Positions 52,409-61,784 of a DNA stretch of 64,000 nucleotides are shown piece after piece (position 1 is the stretch's first letter; every line of letters begins with the position of its first letter). The notes under the pieces were generated by a model. It made no database searches and had not been told where the DNA came from. It worked only from the letters and a program-made list of their open reading frames with translations. The DNA lies in contig SPIB01000001.1 in assembly GCA_004535785.1 (NCBI GenBank), positions 1,324,174 through 1,388,173 on the forward strand, read 5' to 3'. Both the position numbers and the translations under genes were made by a program. Source of the stretch: Gammaproteobacteria bacterium LSUCC0112 (lineage in GTDB: Bacteria; Pseudomonadota; Gammaproteobacteria; Pseudomonadales; Pseudohongiellaceae).

Positions 52409-53955
52409 AGCACTTTTTGCGTGAGGACTTTGCGCGTTTTTGGCACGGTAAAGATATGTTTGCTGAGGCAGACAAACTTCAGGGCGAGATTTTTCGGCAA
52501 GTCAAAGGTCGCAGAACTCTGCGATTCGAACAGGATGGCAAATCATTTTTTGTGAAAGTCCATCCCGGTGTGGGCTGGGGTGAAATCATCAAAAACCTGA
52601 TCACCTTTCGATTGCCTGTGGTGGGTGCGGGTAACGAATGGCGGGCCATCAATGCCTTGCAGTCATTGGGTATCCCGACCATGACGGTGGCAGCCTACGG
52701 CGAACGTGGCCTCAACCCGGCGACCCGGTATTCATTTCTGGTAACAGATGATTTGTCGCCGGCGGTCAGTCTCGAAACATGGTGTGCGGGTTGGGCAAAC
52801 AACCGACCAGACTTCAGATTCAAAGTACTGTTAATTCAGGAAGTCGCGCGCCTGGCTCGCCAATTACATGCCAACGGCATTTGTCACCGCGATTTTTACC
52901 TGTGTCATTTTCTGTTACGTTGCGCGTCAGACGGGAAGGTCGATGAGTCACAACAGCCACACCTGTCAATGATCGATTTGCACAGAACGCTGATCAAACC
53001 GGCGTTTGTCGCGCGTTGGGTTAAAAAGGATCTGGCGGGGTTGTACTTTTCAGCGCTGGATACAGGTCTGACTCGCACAGATCTTCTGCGATTTATGTGC
53101 GTCTATACCGGCAAACCGGTGCGGGAGATAGTGCAACAGGAGTTGCCGTTCTGGCGCAGTATTCAGCGCAAAGCGCAAAAAATCTGGTTGCGTGACCGCA
53201 AAAAACAGGATCGTAAACTGCAGGCACGCATCTACAATGAATCCGAGGCAGTCGCTGTACAACGCGCCGCTGGAAAGTTTGCGCTGGTAAACAAGCGTTT
53301 GTGGCAACCCGGCTTGCAGCCACTCATTGATTCACCCGATGCGCTGATTAAAAAGGCGCAGATGATCAAAGACGGGGATTCCACGACCGTAGTGGCATCA
53401 TCGCTGGCTGGGCGTGAATGGGTGATCAAACGCTACAATTTAAAAGGGTTCTGGTATGGCGTGAGCCGTCTGCTCAGGCCCAGCCGCGCTTGGCACTGCT
53501 GGGCGAGTGCCTTCCGTTTGCATGACGTGGGAATCCATACACCACAGCCTTTATTGATGCTTGAAAAGCGTTGGGGCCCCCTGCGTCGGGAAGCGTATTA
53601 CGTTTGTGAACGTGTCCGCGGCAAGGATGCCAAACTCCTGCTGGATCATGAACCTCCCGATTCTGAGGTGTGGTCGCAGACGCTGGCACTGTTTGAGGAC
53701 TTGTTTGTTGTGATGCGCAAGCAGCGGGTTGTGCATGGTGATATGAAATCCACCAATTTTCTGCTGTGCCCGCAGGATGATGGCACGCGGACAATTGAAG
53801 TCATTGATCTGGATGCGTGTCGGCTGGAATTAAAACCGTCACGTTTTCGCAAATACTTTTCTCGCGATTTGTTGCGCTTTTATGCAAACTGGCGTCATCA
53901 CGAGGCGGCCGGTAAGGTCAGTCAATTAATTAAAAAAATGGGGCGAGGTCTGTAA
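52405..53955 (+). CDS. Double kinase: WaaP (heptose kinase) fused to an InaA/WapP-type LPS kinase
   Basis: A 516-residue protein, about twice the 265-270 residues of WaaP. Residues 1 to about 265 are WaaP-like: LREDFARFWHGKDMFAEADK, KSFFVKVHPGVGWGEIIKN, the catalytic loop ICHRDFYLCHFLL with Asp163, and SMIDLHR. From about 310 a second kinase-like domain follows: REWVIKRYNLKGFWYGVSRL, RPSRAWHCWASAFRLHDVGI, the catalytic loop VVHGDMKSTNFLL (His444) and EVIDLDACRLEL. Pseudomonas has separate waaP and wapP/InaA kinase genes in this locus that phosphorylate core heptoses. Here both appear in one chain. It overlaps waaG by ATGA. The kinase fold assignment is strong; which heptose each half modifies is inference. 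Confidence 0.85.
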   Translation: MKHFLREDFARFWHGKDMFAEADKLQGEIFRQVKGRRTLRFEQDGKSFFVKVHPGVGWGEIIKNLITFRLPVVGAGNEWRAINALQSLGIPTMTVAAYGERGLNPATRYSFLVTDDLSPAVSLETWCAGWANNRPDFRFKVLLIQEVARLARQLHANGICHRDFYLCHFLLRCASDGKVDESQQPHLSMIDLHRTLIKPAFVARWVKKDLAGLYFSALDTGLTRTDLLRFMCVYTGKPVREIVQQELPFWRSIQRKAQKIWLRDRKKQDRKLQARIYNESEAVAVQRAAGKFALVNKRLWQPGLQPLIDSPDALIKKAQMIKDGDSTTVVASSLAGREWVIKRYNLKGFWYGVSRLLRPSRAWHCWASAFRLHDVGIHTPQPLLMLEKRWGPLRREAYYVCERVRGKDAKLLLDHEPPDSEVWSQTLALFEDLFVVMRKQRVVHGDMKSTNFLLCPQDDGTRTIEVIDLDACRLELKPSRFRKYFSRDLLRFYANWRHHEAAGKVSQLIKKMGRGL

Positions 53956-54000
53956 CCGTATGTTGGCTCAACAAGCGAACTCAACCAAGGATGCACTGAG

Positions 54001-55779
54001 ATGAGTTTGATTACACTGGGGTTGGCAGGGGCGCTGGGGTATGACCCGGCGGCCGCCCTGTTTGTTGATGGCGAACTCACCCTTGCTGTGGAGGAGGAAC
54101 GCCTGGTGCGGCGCAAGCACGCGCGGGATATGCTGCCCATAGAGTCCATTCGTTATTGCCTGCGAGCCGCCAAACTGAAGCCGCGACAGGTTGATCAGGT
54201 CGCTATTGCGTTTGCGCCGGTTTCGCTGTTCAGCGCGGCACGCTGGCACTATGCCCGTCGTCATTGGTATGCGCCCGATCGCGCTATTGATGCCTTGTTT
54301 AATGGTAATCGGCGCTTCCATCGCTACTACCGGGAAATCAAGCAGATGTTGTCTGATCTTGGTTTACCCATGGAAAAAGTCAAACTCATCCCGGTTCAGC
54401 ACCAGCTGGCGCATGCCGCCAGCGCGTATTACATGAGTGGGTTCAAGGAAAAAACCGCCATCCTGTGTGTGGATCAAAAAGGTGAGTACGCCACCACGTT
54501 TCTGGGTTATGGCGAAAACGGCCGGATTCATAAAATCAAGGAATTCTATGAGCCCGACTCCCTGAGCGGCATGTATGCATCGATGTGTGACTACCTGGGT
54601 TTCGACATGCTGGACGGCGAGTCGAAAGTGATGGGTATTGCGACCTATGGCAATCCAGAAAAATACGACCTGTCGTTTCTGGCAGATTATCGTGGCAAGG
54701 ATTTTAAAGTGAACACCCACATGGTCAGGGCTGTTGGATTGCGCCGATATAAACACCGGAGTGTTGGACATTCGTTCACGCCAGAGTTACTGGAAAAACT
54801 GGGGCCTCGCCGGGCAGGCGATGTGTTCCAGGATCCTTATGTGCACTATGCCGCCGGCATACAACGTTTGTATGAAAACATTGCCACGGGACTGACGGCC
54901 CACTACCTGTCAGACATCCTGAAACAGTCAGGCAAACTGGCCATGGCCGGTACCGGTGCCTTCAACGTCAAGTTGAATCAGCGTCTGCGCGAATTGCCTT
55001 GGGTCAATGAGGTGTATGTGCCGCCCGCTGCAGGGGATGCCGGTACGGCGATTGGCGCAGGGGCTTATGTATTGGCCAATAAAAACAAGTTGCCAGTTGC
55101 ACCGCTCCGGCACGCCTATCTTGGACCTAAATTCACCACAGAGCGCTGCATCCGCTCCTGCGAACAACACCGGGATCGTCCGCGATATGAAATACTCGAA
55201 AAGCCCGCAGAACGGGCGGCGGAGCTGCTCAATCAAGGTCATCTGTTGGGTTGGTTTCAGGGACGTATGGAGTTTGGTCCGCGTGCGCTGGGCAATCGCA
55301 GTATTCTCGCCAATCCCCTCGAAACCGGCAGCGTCACGGACATTAACAAACGGGTGAAATTCCGCGAAAAGTGGCGCAACTTTGCGCCAAGTATGTTGCC
55401 GGACATGGCGGTGAAAATATTGGGCAAGGATTGTCCTGCCGACTTTATGACTCAAACCTTCGATGTCGCTCCCGAGTGGCAGAAACTGTTCCCCAGCACG
55501 GTGTACCGGGATGGCACCACCCGTGCCCATATTGTCAGAAAAGAACACAATGCACGTTTTTATGCTTTGTTACGTGCCATGGAAAAACTGACGGGATATG
55601 GGTTGGTGGTTAATACCTCACTGAACCGCCCGGGCGAAGCCATGATCTGCTCTCCGGAAGATGCGCTGAATATGTTTTTCGGATCTGATCTTGAATATTT
55701 GTTTATGCAGGATCTGCTGATAACCAAACCCCCGGAGGACAACACCGGTTGGGAACGTGTGGATTCAGCTGGCGGCTAA
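54001..55779 (+). CDS. wapO: Carbamoyltransferase of the NodU/CmcH family, WapO-like (LPS core carbamoylation)
   Basis: A 592-residue protein. The N-terminal kinase-like YrdC/Gcp-type fold has AVEEERLVRRKHARDMLP, KLIPVQHQLAHAASAYYMSG and ILCVDQKGEYATTFLGYGEN. A C-terminal domain has GWFQGRMEFGPRALGNRSIL, TDINKRVKFREKWRNFAPSM and NTSLNRPGEAMICSPEDALN. These are the hallmarks of O-carbamoyltransferases. In Pseudomonas a related gene in the core locus carbamoylates the second heptose, so the same role is likely here. ATG 54001 lies 45 bases after the kinase gene. It converges on a membrane protein gene, overlapping it by four bases. Confidence 0.82.
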   Translation: MSLITLGLAGALGYDPAAALFVDGELTLAVEEERLVRRKHARDMLPIESIRYCLRAAKLKPRQVDQVAIAFAPVSLFSAARWHYARRHWYAPDRAIDALFNGNRRFHRYYREIKQMLSDLGLPMEKVKLIPVQHQLAHAASAYYMSGFKEKTAILCVDQKGEYATTFLGYGENGRIHKIKEFYEPDSLSGMYASMCDYLGFDMLDGESKVMGIATYGNPEKYDLSFLADYRGKDFKVNTHMVRAVGLRRYKHRSVGHSFTPELLEKLGPRRAGDVFQDPYVHYAAGIQRLYENIATGLTAHYLSDILKQSGKLAMAGTGAFNVKLNQRLRELPWVNEVYVPPAAGDAGTAIGAGAYVLANKNKLPVAPLRHAYLGPKFTTERCIRSCEQHRDRPRYEILEKPAERAAELLNQGHLLGWFQGRMEFGPRALGNRSILANPLETGSVTDINKRVKFREKWRNFAPSMLPDMAVKILGKDCPADFMTQTFDVAPEWQKLFPSTVYRDGTTRAHIVRKEHNARFYALLRAMEKLTGYGLVVNTSLNRPGEAMICSPEDALNMFFGSDLEYLFMQDLLITKPPEDNTGWERVDSAGG

Positions 55780-57293
55780 AGCTCTTTTTCAAAGACCAGC
55801 AAACTGGGGCCGCGTTCAGCAGGAAACTCGCGGACTAATCGCAGACTGCCGTTGCTGATGCCGGCATCCAGCTGTGCCTGAAAATTGCGCCGCGGCGTTA
55901 CTGCGATAATGGTGCCGGGTGGTGCGGCCAACAGATTGATCCCGGGCAGCTCACGCCGCACTTCGTCATAGTTATCTACTCGGCCACTCTGGTAGGCAAT
56001 ATGAATCTCGTTGGTCAGTAACGTTGCACCGGGGCGCGTCGAGGTATTGATCCACTGGCTGGCTTGTTCAAGATGCACTTTGGACGCACCAAACGACAAG
56101 TGCGCATCCAGCGCTGCAAACACCAATAACACCGCCATCCAGCGACCAAATCCCTTGCGGCCTGCGCTGGCTGCCAGACTCCAGCCGCGATCAATAACAA
56201 ACGGCACAAACACCAGCACCAACACTGCCAACAGCAAGGTGTATCGGGTTGTCACAAAGCGCGTCAGCAGAATAAACATCACCAAAATCAGTGCTGCAAC
56301 CGCCAGCCAGCAGACAATCACCGCCAGCGCTGGTTGTGGTAACCGCACACAGCGTCGTATTGCCCCGTACACAAGCAACGGGACAACTGCCAGGCCGAGG
56401 CTATCCACAATACACGCTATCAGCACCGCCATCAGTCCAACAAACAGAAAAATGGCCGTATAGTCCCCAACAAACTGTGCTGCATAGTCACCAAACACGG
56501 ACTGCTCAAGCACGGGCGCTTCGGCACCAAACAAAGGGGCCAGGTTGCTCAGAAATGGCTGGTAGATGCTTAAAAAAGTTGACAGCTGGGCAGTCACATC
56601 AAACGCCACGATCGCCAGGATGCCACCCGCCGCCGCAATCACCAGCAGTGACAGGGTTTGTAATCTCAAAAAAGCGCGTTGACGCAGATTAACGCGAGAG
56701 TGTGTGGGTACCAGCACCGCAATCGGCGTCAGAAAAAGAAACAGCAGCGCTTCCGGGCGAAAGCATGCCGCGGCAAGACAGCTTGTTAAAAAATAAAGTC
56801 CAAAGCGCAGGCGAAGAGATTCCGTGTAAACAATCAGGTAATAAATGGCCAGCAGGCAAAATGCCAGGTAACCGATATCGCGAATTATATACGCGCGGAA
56901 TTCGTTCAAATGTGGATACAACAAAATGCACACCACCGCCAGCCAGATGACTCTACGAGACGGGGTCATCGCTGCAACAATTGACACAAAACACACGCTC
57001 AGTAACGCAAACAACAGCGCGTTGATAACATTGGCGGCCGCAAACAACGACATGCCAGTGAGGTAATGAACAGCTGCCATCATCAGTGGCATCTGCGCCC
57101 ATTGATAATGAGCAAATGCCGCTGATGGGCCATTTTGCAAGGCAAGTTCCGCGGCTTTGACGTAGGTGTACGCGTCGGTATTGGGCAGATCATTCAACAG
57201 CACGGCGAGTACGCTCAATGTCAGGCTGGCAAGCATTGTGATCAATCGAATAAAGCGGATATCGCTGACTGTGTGCCAAAGCCTGATGTTCAC
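55776..57293 (-). CDS. Multi-pass membrane protein, probably GT-C-type glycosyltransferase
   Basis: A 505-residue protein with about eleven hydrophobic segments and a short soluble C-terminus (EIHIAYQSGRVDNYDEVRRE). An early acidic motif, NDLPNTDAYTYVKAAELALQ, lies after the first segment, where polyprenyl-phosphate-dependent glycosyltransferases (ArnT/PMT, GT-C) carry their catalytic Asp. The layout suggests a sugar transferase to LPS or another envelope polymer, but no family can be named. It starts by ATGA overlap inside the lpxL-like gene and belongs to that minus-strand pair. Confidence 0.6.
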   Translation of the reverse strand: MNIRLWHTVSDIRFIRLITMLASLTLSVLAVLLNDLPNTDAYTYVKAAELALQNGPSAAFAHYQWAQMPLMMAAVHYLTGMSLFAAANVINALLFALLSVCFVSIVAAMTPSRRVIWLAVVCILLYPHLNEFRAYIIRDIGYLAFCLLAIYYLIVYTESLRLRFGLYFLTSCLAAACFRPEALLFLFLTPIAVLVPTHSRVNLRQRAFLRLQTLSLLVIAAAGGILAIVAFDVTAQLSTFLSIYQPFLSNLAPLFGAEAPVLEQSVFGDYAAQFVGDYTAIFLFVGLMAVLIACIVDSLGLAVVPLLVYGAIRRCVRLPQPALAVIVCWLAVAALILVMFILLTRFVTTRYTLLLAVLVLVFVPFVIDRGWSLAASAGRKGFGRWMAVLLVFAALDAHLSFGASKVHLEQASQWINTSTRPGATLLTNEIHIAYQSGRVDNYDEVRRELPGINLLAAPPGTIIAVTPRRNFQAQLDAGISNGSLRLVREFPAERGPSLLVFEKEL

Positions 57294-58261
57294 TGGGACG
57301 TCTCACTGGTATCGGAGTTTGCCGGAGATTTACGCTGGTAGGGATCAGGCAGGCCAGCCGGGCGGGTTTTGAAGCGGCGGTGCAGCCAGATGTATTGATC
57401 CGGGGCAACCCGGATGGCAGCCTCGATCAACGTGTTGATTCGCAGCACATCCTGTTGCTCATCGCCGGTGGGGTAGTCGGTCAGCGGCTCACTGAAAATC
57501 AGCTCATAACACTGGTTATTCTGAGTTCTGTAATGAGCAAGGAAAATCACCGGCGAATTGTTGACACTGGCAAAGGTAGTGGTGGCAGTGATACTGGCGG
57601 CTGGTCGGCCAAAAAACTCGGCAAATACCGAATGTCGTGGACCGTAATCCTGGTCTGCTGCATACCAAAGGATTTTACCGCGTTGCAGTTGCCGGAAGGC
57701 TTTGCGGACTTCTTTGCGCTCGATGACTTCTTCAAAATGACGCTGTCTGCCACGTTTCATCAGCGTGTCAAACAGGGGGTTTTTATGAAGGCGATAGGTC
57801 ACGCTGAATTGGTGATGCAACGCCAACAGGCTGCCCGCAATCTCAAGTGTTGAAAAATGTGCGCTGACCAGCAATACGCCACGACCCTGCGCAAGTGCCT
57901 TGTATAAATGTTCCTGGCCTTTGACCGTGACACGCGCTCTGAAATCTTCGGGGTCCCGGCACCATGACAGACCAATTTCCATGACCCCACGGCCATTGGA
58001 GATAAACGTGTCACGCACCAGTTTTTTTTGTTCCTGCGCAGAAAGCTCAGGAAAACACAGCGCAATATTCACTTCACAAATGTGTCGACGACTGCGGGCC
58101 AGATGGTACATGGCAATACCAAGGCCTTTGCCTATCGTCATCTGCCAGCTGAACGGCAGTTGCGCCAATGTCCAGATACACCCATAGGCAAACCAGGTCG
58201 GCCAGTGTTTTGGACCCAGAAAGTCTTTCAGATTGTCGCTGTGTTGATATTTTTTTGTCAC
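57290..58261 (-). CDS. Lipid A biosynthesis acyltransferase (LpxL/LpxM family)
   Basis: A 323-residue membrane-associated acyltransferase. The HX4E catalytic motif is HFSTLE in LVSAHFSTLEIAGSL. Others are NIALCFPELSAQEQKKLVRD, ILWYAADQDYGPRHSVFAEF (the D.D.G motif) and PDQYIWLHRRFKTRP at the C-terminus. It adds a secondary acyl chain to Kdo-lipid A. It is divergent from hldE and coupled to the next membrane protein. LpxL and LpxM cannot be told apart from sequence alone. Confidence 0.88.
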   Translation of the reverse strand: MTKKYQHSDNLKDFLGPKHWPTWFAYGCIWTLAQLPFSWQMTIGKGLGIAMYHLARSRRHICEVNIALCFPELSAQEQKKLVRDTFISNGRGVMEIGLSWCRDPEDFRARVTVKGQEHLYKALAQGRGVLLVSAHFSTLEIAGSLLALHHQFSVTYRLHKNPLFDTLMKRGRQRHFEEVIERKEVRKAFRQLQRGKILWYAADQDYGPRHSVFAEFFGRPAASITATTTFASVNNSPVIFLAHYRTQNNQCYELIFSEPLTDYPTGDEQQDVLRINTLIEAAIRVAPDQYIWLHRRFKTRPAGLPDPYQRKSPANSDTSETSQ

Positions 58262-58325
58262 GATTCTGGCGCTGGATTTTGGTTGCCCGGCATTGTAGCA
58301 GACTGACAGGCGTGCTGTGTGCGTG

Positions 58326-58334
58326 TGCTATCAT
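58326..58334 (+). promoter_or_regulatory. Candidate extended -10 promoter element for hldE
   Basis: TGCTATCAT fits an extended -10 hexamer (TG.TATnnT) about 100 bases before the hldE start and within the lpxL/hldE divergent region. No good -35 hexamer lies at 17 bp. It is a sequence match only. Confidence 0.3.
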
Positions 58335-58435
58335 GCGGCCATTGTTTTCCCGGAGGGACATGTCCTGCGTGGTTTGTTGCTGGCAGACTGTACGCACCAC
58401 GGGATCAGATCCGCCAACGCAGCAGGTAGATGAAT

Positions 58436-59869
58436 ATGGACGTATCGATAGCCGAATTACCCGCGTTTTATCAGGCGCGTGTGCTGGTGGTAGGTGATGT
58501 CATGCTGGACAGATACTGGCATGGCAAAGCTGAGCGGATCTCCCCGGAAGCGCCTGTGCCTGTGGTCAAGGTCAGCAGTAACGAAGACAGGCCGGGCGGC
58601 GCCGCCAACGTTGCGCTCAATATCGCGGCATTGGGTGCAGCGGCAAGTATTGCCGGCATCACCGGTGATGATGACGCTGGTGAAGAGCTGGGGCGTCGAC
58701 TCGCTGGCGCTGGCGTGCTCTGTCATTTTTATGCCTCTCCGCACTCTCCCACCATCACCAAGCTGCGTATCATCAGTCAACATCAACAGTTGCTGAGAGT
58801 GGACGTTGAGCAAACCTTTACCCCGGGGGATGTTGATGTGCTGCAGACGCGCGCGCTGGCCGCTCTTGATGCTGCAGACGTGTTGGTGTTGTCCGATTAC
58901 GGCAAAGGCAGCCTTTCTGCTGCACATGACTTGATTTCTGCTGCGCGTGCCCGGCAGATTCCCGTGGTGGTTGACCCGAAAGGTCGGGATTTCAGCAAAT
59001 ACCGTGGCGCCACGGTGATCACCCCCAACCTGAGTGAGTTTGAGGCGGTGGTCGGCGCCTGTCTGACAGAGGATGAGCTCATCAGCAAGGGACAGCAGTT
59101 GCGTGAGCAACTGGACCTGCAAGCGCTGCTGATTACCCGCGGTGAACATGGCATGACACTGCTACAAACAGATCAACCAGTGTTTCACTTGCCGGCCCAG
59201 GCATTGGAAGTCTTTGATGTGACGGGTGCCGGTGACACGGTTGTTGCCGTGTTGGCCGCATCACTGGCGGCTGGTGAAAACCTCGAAAGGGGCACAACCC
59301 TGGCAAATCTGGCAGCCGGTCTGGTGGTGGCAAAGTTGGGCACGGCGGCAATCAGTGGTCCTGAGTTGCGTCGAGCGATGCAACTGCAAGCAGGAAGCGG
59401 ACGTGGCGTCATGAGCGCTTCACAACTGGCACTTGCCGTGCAGGATGCGCGTGCGCATGGTGAAAAAATTGTGTTTACCAATGGATGTTTTGACATCATT
59501 CATGCGGGGCATGTGGGGTATCTCGCGGAAGCACGCAAGTTGGGAGATCGACTGATTGTTGCTATCAATGATGATGAGTCGGTCAAACGTTTGAAAGGTT
59601 CTGGGCGTCCTATCAATCCCGTCGATCGTCGCATGACAGTGCTCGCAGGGTTGTCGGCCGTGGATTGGGTGGTCAGTTTTGCCGATGACACGCCGGAAGC
59701 ATTGCTGGAGTTGATTCGCCCGGATGTGTTGGTCAAAGGTGGTGACTATTCTGTTGATCAGGTGGTGGGTGGCGAGTTTGTCCAAGGGTATGGCGGTGAT
59801 GTCCGTGTCCTGGCGTTTCTGGATAACTGTTCTACCTCCGCGATTGTTGCCAAGGTCAGGAACAGCTGA
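58436..59869 (+). CDS. hldE: Bifunctional heptose-7-phosphate kinase / heptose-1-phosphate adenylyltransferase
   Basis: A 477-residue enzyme (479 from ATG 58430) supplying ADP-heptose to the Waa heptosyltransferases. The N-terminal ribokinase-like domain (1 to about 318) has VGDVMLDRYWHGKAERISPE, APVPVVKV, GGAANVALNIAALG and the ATP/Mg motif FDVTGAGDTVVAVLA. The C-terminal nucleotidyltransferase domain has VFTNGCFDIIHAGHVGYLAE with HxGH, then GDRLIVAINDDESVKRLKG. Domain order is that of the fused HldE. ATG 58436 is eight bases after AGGT. chrA starts at the hldE stop (TGATG). Confidence 0.93.
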   Translation: MDVSIAELPAFYQARVLVVGDVMLDRYWHGKAERISPEAPVPVVKVSSNEDRPGGAANVALNIAALGAAASIAGITGDDDAGEELGRRLAGAGVLCHFYASPHSPTITKLRIISQHQQLLRVDVEQTFTPGDVDVLQTRALAALDAADVLVLSDYGKGSLSAAHDLISAARARQIPVVVDPKGRDFSKYRGATVITPNLSEFEAVVGACLTEDELISKGQQLREQLDLQALLITRGEHGMTLLQTDQPVFHLPAQALEVFDVTGAGDTVVAVLAASLAAGENLERGTTLANLAAGLVVAKLGTAAISGPELRRAMQLQAGSGRGVMSASQLALAVQDARAHGEKIVFTNGCFDIIHAGHVGYLAEARKLGDRLIVAINDDESVKRLKGSGRPINPVDRRMTVLAGLSAVDWVVSFADDTPEALLELIRPDVLVKGGDYSVDQVVGGEFVQGYGGDVRVLAFLDNCSTSAIVAKVRNS

Positions 59870-61197
59870 TGTCGGAACGGTTGCCGGGCAACATTCTGTT
59901 TTCGGAAGCATTGAGCGTGTGGTGGCGGATCGGGCTGCTCAGTTTCGGCGGGCCCGCTGGCCAGATTGCGCTGATGCACAGCGTGATTGTAGAAGAGAAA
60001 AAATGGCTGAATGAAGAGCGGTTTCTGCATGCCCTGAATTACTGCATGTTGTTGCCCGGCCCGGAAGCCCAGCAATTGGCGAGTTACATCGGATGGTTGC
60101 TGCACGGTGTCAAAGGCGGGTTGGTGGCAGGTTGCCTGTTTATTCTTCCGGGAGCCGTTGCCATGCTGGGTTTGGCCTGGGTTTACGTGCTGCTCGGAGA
60201 TTTCTCACTGGTAGAGGGGCTGTTTTTTGGGTTAAAGGCCGCTGTGCTGGCGATTGTGGTACAAGCCATGTTGCGGATAGCCCAACGAACACTGACAGGT
60301 CGGCTAAAACCGCTGATTGCAGCACTGGCCTTTCTGGGACTGTTCATCGCAGGACTTCCTTTTCCGATTGTGGTGCTTGTGGCAGGAGTGCTGGGATGGC
60401 TAACTGCCCATTCGTTAATGCCGGGCGCCAGTCCTCATAACAGCCAGTCGCCATCAGACACACGGCATGTCTCCTCATCCCGGGTCAGAAGCGCGCAGCT
60501 GGCAGCAGCAATCTGTGCGTTGTTGTGGCTCTTGACGGTGGCAGTACTGTGGTTGTGGCGCGGCGAAAGTGATGTGTTTACTGAGCTTGCCTTGTTTTTT
60601 TCCAAGATGGCAGTGGTCACTTTTGGTGGGGCCTATGCGGTTTTGGCGTATGTTGCCCAGCAAGGTGTGGAGCATTTCCAGTGGTTACAACCCGGTGAAA
60701 TGCTCGATGGTTTGGGGTTGGCAGAAACCACGCCCGGGCCACTGATTCTGGTCACCCAGTTTGTGGGTTATCTCGCGGCGTTTCGGCAATCCGGACTGGA
60801 GTCAGCGCTGCTGGCCGGCACACTGGGGGCGTTGTTAACAACCTGGGTAACTTTTTTGCCATGCTTTGTGTGGATATTTGCGGGTGCCCCTTTTGTTGAA
60901 TCCTTGCGCGGCAATCAAAAACTTTCCGCCGCGCTGGCCGCCGTGACCGCCGCGGTTGTTGGTGTGATTGCCAATCTGGCACTGTGGTTTGCAATCAACG
61001 TATTGTTCAGCCAGACTCGGCGCGAGGGTGGTGACGTAATTGATATTCTGGTTCCAGTATTGTCATCAATTGACTTGTCTATGCTGATACTGTGCGTGAT
61101 GGCATTTGTAATGATTTTTATGTTCAGATGGTCTGTGATCAAGACGCTTGGTGTGATGGCGATTGCGGGCGCCGTGAGCCAACAGCTCTTGATCTGA
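59869..61197 (+). CDS. chrA: Chromate transporter ChrA (long, two-domain type)
   Basis: A 442-residue inner-membrane protein made of two homologous CHR halves. The first has GLLSFGGPAGQIALMHSVIV, EEKKWLNEERFLHALNYCML and LPGPEAQQLASYIGWLLHGV. The second has FFSKMAVVTFGGAYAVLAYV and LGLAETTPGPLILVTQFVGY. It exports chromate or related oxyanions. It overlaps the hldE stop by one base, an unexpected partnership with LPS sugar synthesis that probably reflects transcription economy. No ChrB or ChrR regulator is nearby. Confidence 0.9.
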   Translation: MSERLPGNILFSEALSVWWRIGLLSFGGPAGQIALMHSVIVEEKKWLNEERFLHALNYCMLLPGPEAQQLASYIGWLLHGVKGGLVAGCLFILPGAVAMLGLAWVYVLLGDFSLVEGLFFGLKAAVLAIVVQAMLRIAQRTLTGRLKPLIAALAFLGLFIAGLPFPIVVLVAGVLGWLTAHSLMPGASPHNSQSPSDTRHVSSSRVRSAQLAAAICALLWLLTVAVLWLWRGESDVFTELALFFSKMAVVTFGGAYAVLAYVAQQGVEHFQWLQPGEMLDGLGLAETTPGPLILVTQFVGYLAAFRQSGLESALLAGTLGALLTTWVTFLPCFVWIFAGAPFVESLRGNQKLSAALAAVTAAVVGVIANLALWFAINVLFSQTRREGGDVIDILVPVLSSIDLSMLILCVMAFVMIFMFRWSVIKTLGVMAIAGAVSQQLLI

Positions 61198-61271
61198 ATT
61201 CATGCTCTGGAAAAGATTGCTGTAACAAACATCGCAGTAACAAATCGTGTAGTAAAAAGGAGAATAAATAA

Positions 61272-61772
61272 ATGAAAAAAACGGGTACGTTCAAAAAGGC
61301 AGCTTCAGCAGGTGCATTGTTATTGGCGTCGGTGGTGATGTTATCTGCCACGGCGCAGGATGCCCCTCCGCCAACACCTGAGCAGATTGCTGCCTCATCG
61401 ACTGCAACAAGACAAGCGGTCTTCAAGTTACTGGCATTTAACCTGGCCCCCATCAATGGAATGGCCCGCAACACGGTAGAGTTTGATGCCGCAATTGCCG
61501 AGCGTAATGCACTTCGTGTGGCCGCGCTGGCACCGATGATTGCCGAGGTGTTTGCTGTCAACGATACCCGTAACTTCCCGGTTACCACAGAAGCGCTGCC
61601 CATCATCTGGGACAACATGGACGACTTCACTGCCAAAGCGGTCGCCCTTGAAGAAGCGGCCAAAACCTTCGCGGCTGTCGCCGCTGGCGGTGACCGCGCA
61701 GCAACCATCGGCGCAATTCGCGCCTTCGGTTCAACCTGCGGCAACTGCCATCGCGAATACCGGGTTGATTAA
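61272..61772 (+). CDS. Exported cytochrome c'-like monohaem protein
   Basis: A 166-residue protein with a signal peptide (residues 1-32, ending LSATAQD). The four-helix-bundle pattern of cytochrome c' follows: RQAVFKLLAFNLAPINGMAR, EFDAAIAERNALRVAALAPM, AEVFAVND, EALPIIWDNMDDFTAKAVAL and a C-terminal haem site CGNCHREYRVD. ATG 61272 has AAAAAGGAG upstream. It converges on a diheme cytochrome gene with an eight-base gap. The family binds NO/CO or carries electrons in the periplasm. Confidence 0.88.
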   Translation: MKKTGTFKKAASAGALLLASVVMLSATAQDAPPPTPEQIAASSTATRQAVFKLLAFNLAPINGMARNTVEFDAAIAERNALRVAALAPMIAEVFAVNDTRNFPVTTEALPIIWDNMDDFTAKAVALEEAAKTFAAVAAGGDRAATIGAIRAFGSTCGNCHREYRVD

Positions 61773-61784
61773 ACCCCACCCTAA
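61772..61784. repeat. Fragment of the dispersed repeat's outer arm
   Basis: ACCCCACCCTAAA at 61772-61784 equals the outer right part of repeat copy 3 (32817-32829). It covers the stop of the cytochrome c' gene and the end of the convergent diheme gene. It could be a half-deleted repeat or chance. Confidence 0.3.

Noticed and set aside
61215..61255. Repeated GTAACAAA units before the cytochrome c' gene as operator or CRISPR-like repeats
   Set aside because: Only two or three short imperfect copies with irregular spacing in AT-rich DNA; no defined element.
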